From Candolleomyces eurysporus (Eukaryota; Basidiomycota; Agaricomycetes; Agaricales; Psathyrellaceae): a stretch of 16,875 nt of DNA. Below, piece by piece: positions 14,613 through 16,875 of the stretch; the stretch's first letter is position 1, and each line of letters starts with the position of its first letter. The notes under the pieces were generated by a model that was given only the letters and a program-made list of their open reading frames with translations, ran no database searches and was not told the origin of the DNA. The position numbers and the translations under genes were made by a program. The stretch is from NCBI GenBank assembly GCA_027579435.1, contig JANBPK010001677.1, positions 1 through 16,875 of the forward strand, given 5' to 3'.

Positions 14613-16875
14613 TTACTCAAGCCTCTTCACAACCAACCTCACATTCGGCCCCTCCTCGCCCTCCAACTTGGGCCTCGGCAAAATACCTCTATGCCTTGCG
14701 ATCTTCGTATCGACACCGTCCGGCAACTCGAACGCGAAATTCCTAATCAGCACAGAGAGCGTCGCCTGCAAGTACCAACCATATGATTGGCCAAATAAAA
14801 TTATATCCTCCATGATAAATGAAGACACCCACCTTAAAGTTCGCCACCGCGAAATTCCTCCCAAGACACAACCTCGGCCCATCCGAGAACGTAAACAAGT
14901 GGTGATATCCCTGGATCATCCTCGCATTCTCCGGCAGCCCGTCTTCGCCACTATCAGAGTCGCCCAACCACCTCTCGGGCTTGAACTCCTTCGCATCAGG
15001 ACCCCACACCTCCTCGGCCTGGTTCAGGTACGCAACGGGGCAGTTCACCACCGTGCCCTTCGCAATGGTGATTTGCGAGGTCACGACCCCGTCGACTGTG
15101 GTTATGGGGTCGGAGAGTGGGATTACGTCGTCGGTTGAAGCCTATTAATTTGAATGATAATCGTCAGCCAATCGGTGAGCATTTATTTGAAGTGAGAGAC
15201 GGAGGAGGCGATTGGTTACTGGATGGACAGACGGACGGGTACTCACCACCCTACTAATCCCAGCCAACGGCGGATGCAACCGTAACGTTTCTTGCACTAC
15301 AGCGTTAAGGTAAGGTAGCTGTGTCGCAGAGTTCAGTTGGTCCCAAGTCGGGTCGCCACCCACAGCTTGGAGTTCTTTGCGGAGGATTTGTTGTTTGTCT
15401 TGGTCCTTGCATAGCTCGATCAGGGCCCACTGTGGTAGTGAGCATGTTGGTTATTGGCTGCTGCAGAATTCAAACGATTGCTGCGTACGTACCGTTAAGC
15501 TGACTTGGAGATGGTTAGGTTATTGTCTTAATAGTAGATAGATGCGGACTCACTTGAGGTCGTTTCGTAACCAGCGAACAAGAGTGTGTTCTATCGTCGC
15601 GGGTGATTGAATGAGACTCGCAGATTCTCATGGAAGCAGTAAATAGACCAACCATCTAACGCTATAATCAGCATTCATTTCGACAATACAATCAAAAGGT
15701 ATCATAACGTACCTGAGCAAGCACCTCTTCATTCGACATCGTCAGCCCTTCAGAGGCAGTTTCAGCCTTGACTGCAGACCGGAAAGGTGTTAGCCATCAT
15801 GATCAAGAAGGGGACACTGGAAGACCTACTCAGCAGCCCCATAATCGACTTATCCCTCGACTCCGCCGCTTTTCCTCTCTCTCCTCCTTGCATCAAAAGC
15901 CTGTCAGCAACCACAGCCATAGACGTCTTGATCCCCCTCATCATGCGATTATGTTTCGCCGGCAACCTTTGGAGCACAGGCAACACGGGTCCCAGGAGGA
16001 AGAGAATTCGGGAAACCCAGCCGGAGGTTTCGGGACGTTCGAATGCATGGAAGATTTTTACGACGTCAGGGTTTTTACCGTCGAGGGCGCCAAAGTCGTA
16101 TCCGAACCCTGCTATGCCTATGTCGTCCAGGCTTTTTCGATGATAAGGGGAGTGATTATTGTAAGCTCACGGTGGACGTTTAAGTCTGGTCGGAGGAAGA
16201 TGTGACTTACGATGCGTGGTTCATCCTGTGGACAGTGATTGAGTCTTTGGTCTGTCCGAGTGGTTGAAAGATCAAGGGCTTACCAGGATTGGACTTCGAT
16301 AGTCGGCTCTCCGCTATCGAGTAACGTCTCCCATGCGGATTTCATCTGCAACATATAACTGTAAGTTTGCGAGGTGAAGCCCTACTTGCAACTCCAAGTC
16401 CTTACCTTGTACGCCGAGTCGTAGAAAACGCTAAGGTATCCACGGATAGCAGCAATGCTGAACGCGGGTGTCAGAGCTTTCCTCTGCCTAATATTAATTC
16501 AGATCGTCAGTTCCCTAATTCTAAGGAGGATATCCTGACTACTCACCTCCGATGATCCTCCTCCTCTGCAACAAGAATCCCATTGCCAAACTACACAACA
16601 TCGATCAGTCGCTGACTCTGTCATCTCCACTCGCAATCTACTCACCAAATTCTCCATAAACACCCTAGCAAACGCCGTCTGCCTATAAATCCCCGTATCC
16701 CTGGCCAAGAAATGGTTCGCAGCCTTCACATCCGCAACCGTCACATTCTTCCTCCCGAATCCCGTGGGCACAGCGAACACCCTGCCGTACTCGCGCACCC
16801 AGCCTTCGACGATGGCCCCTGGGTTTTCTGAGCGGACGAGGGTGGGGAAGAGGCCCACGACGAAGTTGTAGCTTT
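14613..16875 (-). CDS. Cytochrome P450 monooxygenase, at least 12 exons, N-terminus outside window
   Basis: Minus-strand exons are >16875-16646, 16590-16547, 16487-16406, 16345-16284, 16225-16211, 16131-15830, 15771-15713, 15590-15554, 15503-15493, 15429-15247, 15141-14833 and 14765-14613. Phases are consistent and give about 494 visible residues; some 50 residues including the expected membrane anchor are missing. P450 marks are HRRQRKAL (helix C), AGYETT (I helix oxygen-binding groove, 15575-15560), ETLR (K helix), FKPERW, and the heme loop FSDGPRLCLG with the Cys ligand codon at 14868-14866. Fungal microsomal P450s of this kind oxidise fatty acids, alkanes or xenobiotics; the substrate here cannot be told and I cannot name the CYP family. 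Two microexons of 15 and 11 nt are needed to keep the frame. No pathway genes are adjacent, so a biosynthetic cluster is not supported within the window. Confidence 0.93.

Noticed and set aside
15667..15680. Three-base microexon (ATG) within the 122-bp P450 intron
   Set aside because: It would supply a Met often found before the NT of the I helix, but a three-base exon cannot be supported by sequence alone.
14613..16875. Secondary-metabolite cluster around the P450
   Set aside because: The only neighbour seen is PDX2, a primary-metabolism gene, and no synthase, transporter or cluster regulator is in the window.

Overview
This looks like nuclear DNA of a filamentous basidiomycete, most likely an agaricomycete. 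The genes are intron-rich: I could place about 28 introns with GT-AG ends, mostly 47-125 bp, that join open frames in consistent phase. The gene set also fits: a NACHT-TPR protein, an Hrp1-type two-RRM protein, a PDX2 glutaminase and a many-intron P450. The style of the NACHT-TPR protein reminds me of Rhizoctonia-like genomes, but that is an impression and not a proof.

Layout: 1-215 (+) is the 3' end of an unrecognised gene; 942-3419 (-) is a NACHT ATPase with about seven 45-residue TPR-like repeats and a doubtful N-terminus; 3814-5330 (+) is a four-exon homologue of p31comet/MAD2L1BP, the spindle-checkpoint silencing factor; 5717-7323 (-) is an unrecognised four-exon protein ending in a C2H2/C2HC-like zinc finger; 7501-10275 (+) is an LRRC40-like leucine-rich-repeat protein; 10902-13091 (-) is a six-exon Hrp1/Nab4-type RNA-binding protein; 13248-13358 (+) is a small ORF of uncertain status; 13479-14465 (+) is PDX2/SNO, the glutaminase subunit of PLP synthase, in five exons; 14613 to beyond 16875 (-) is a cytochrome P450 with at least 12 exons, cut at its N-terminus by the window edge.

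The genes do not form a pathway or cluster. They read as ordinary unlinked nuclear genes, with divergent pairs (NACHT/p31comet, zinc finger/LRRC40, Hrp1/small ORF) and convergent pairs (p31comet/zinc finger, LRRC40/Hrp1, PDX2/P450). I saw no transposon, CRISPR array, tRNA or rRNA.

The most informative odd signal is in the N characters, which fall into two classes. Five single Ns (556, 1349, 9011, 9115, 9377) sit beside homopolymers, and the four in coding sequence each act as one surplus base. Seventeen Ns between 11295 and 12115 lie in the Hrp1 gene: 13 are exonic, 12 of them at third codon positions and one at a first position of a probable leucine codon, and four are in introns. The second class looks like real allelic or paralogous polymorphism collapsed into one consensus.
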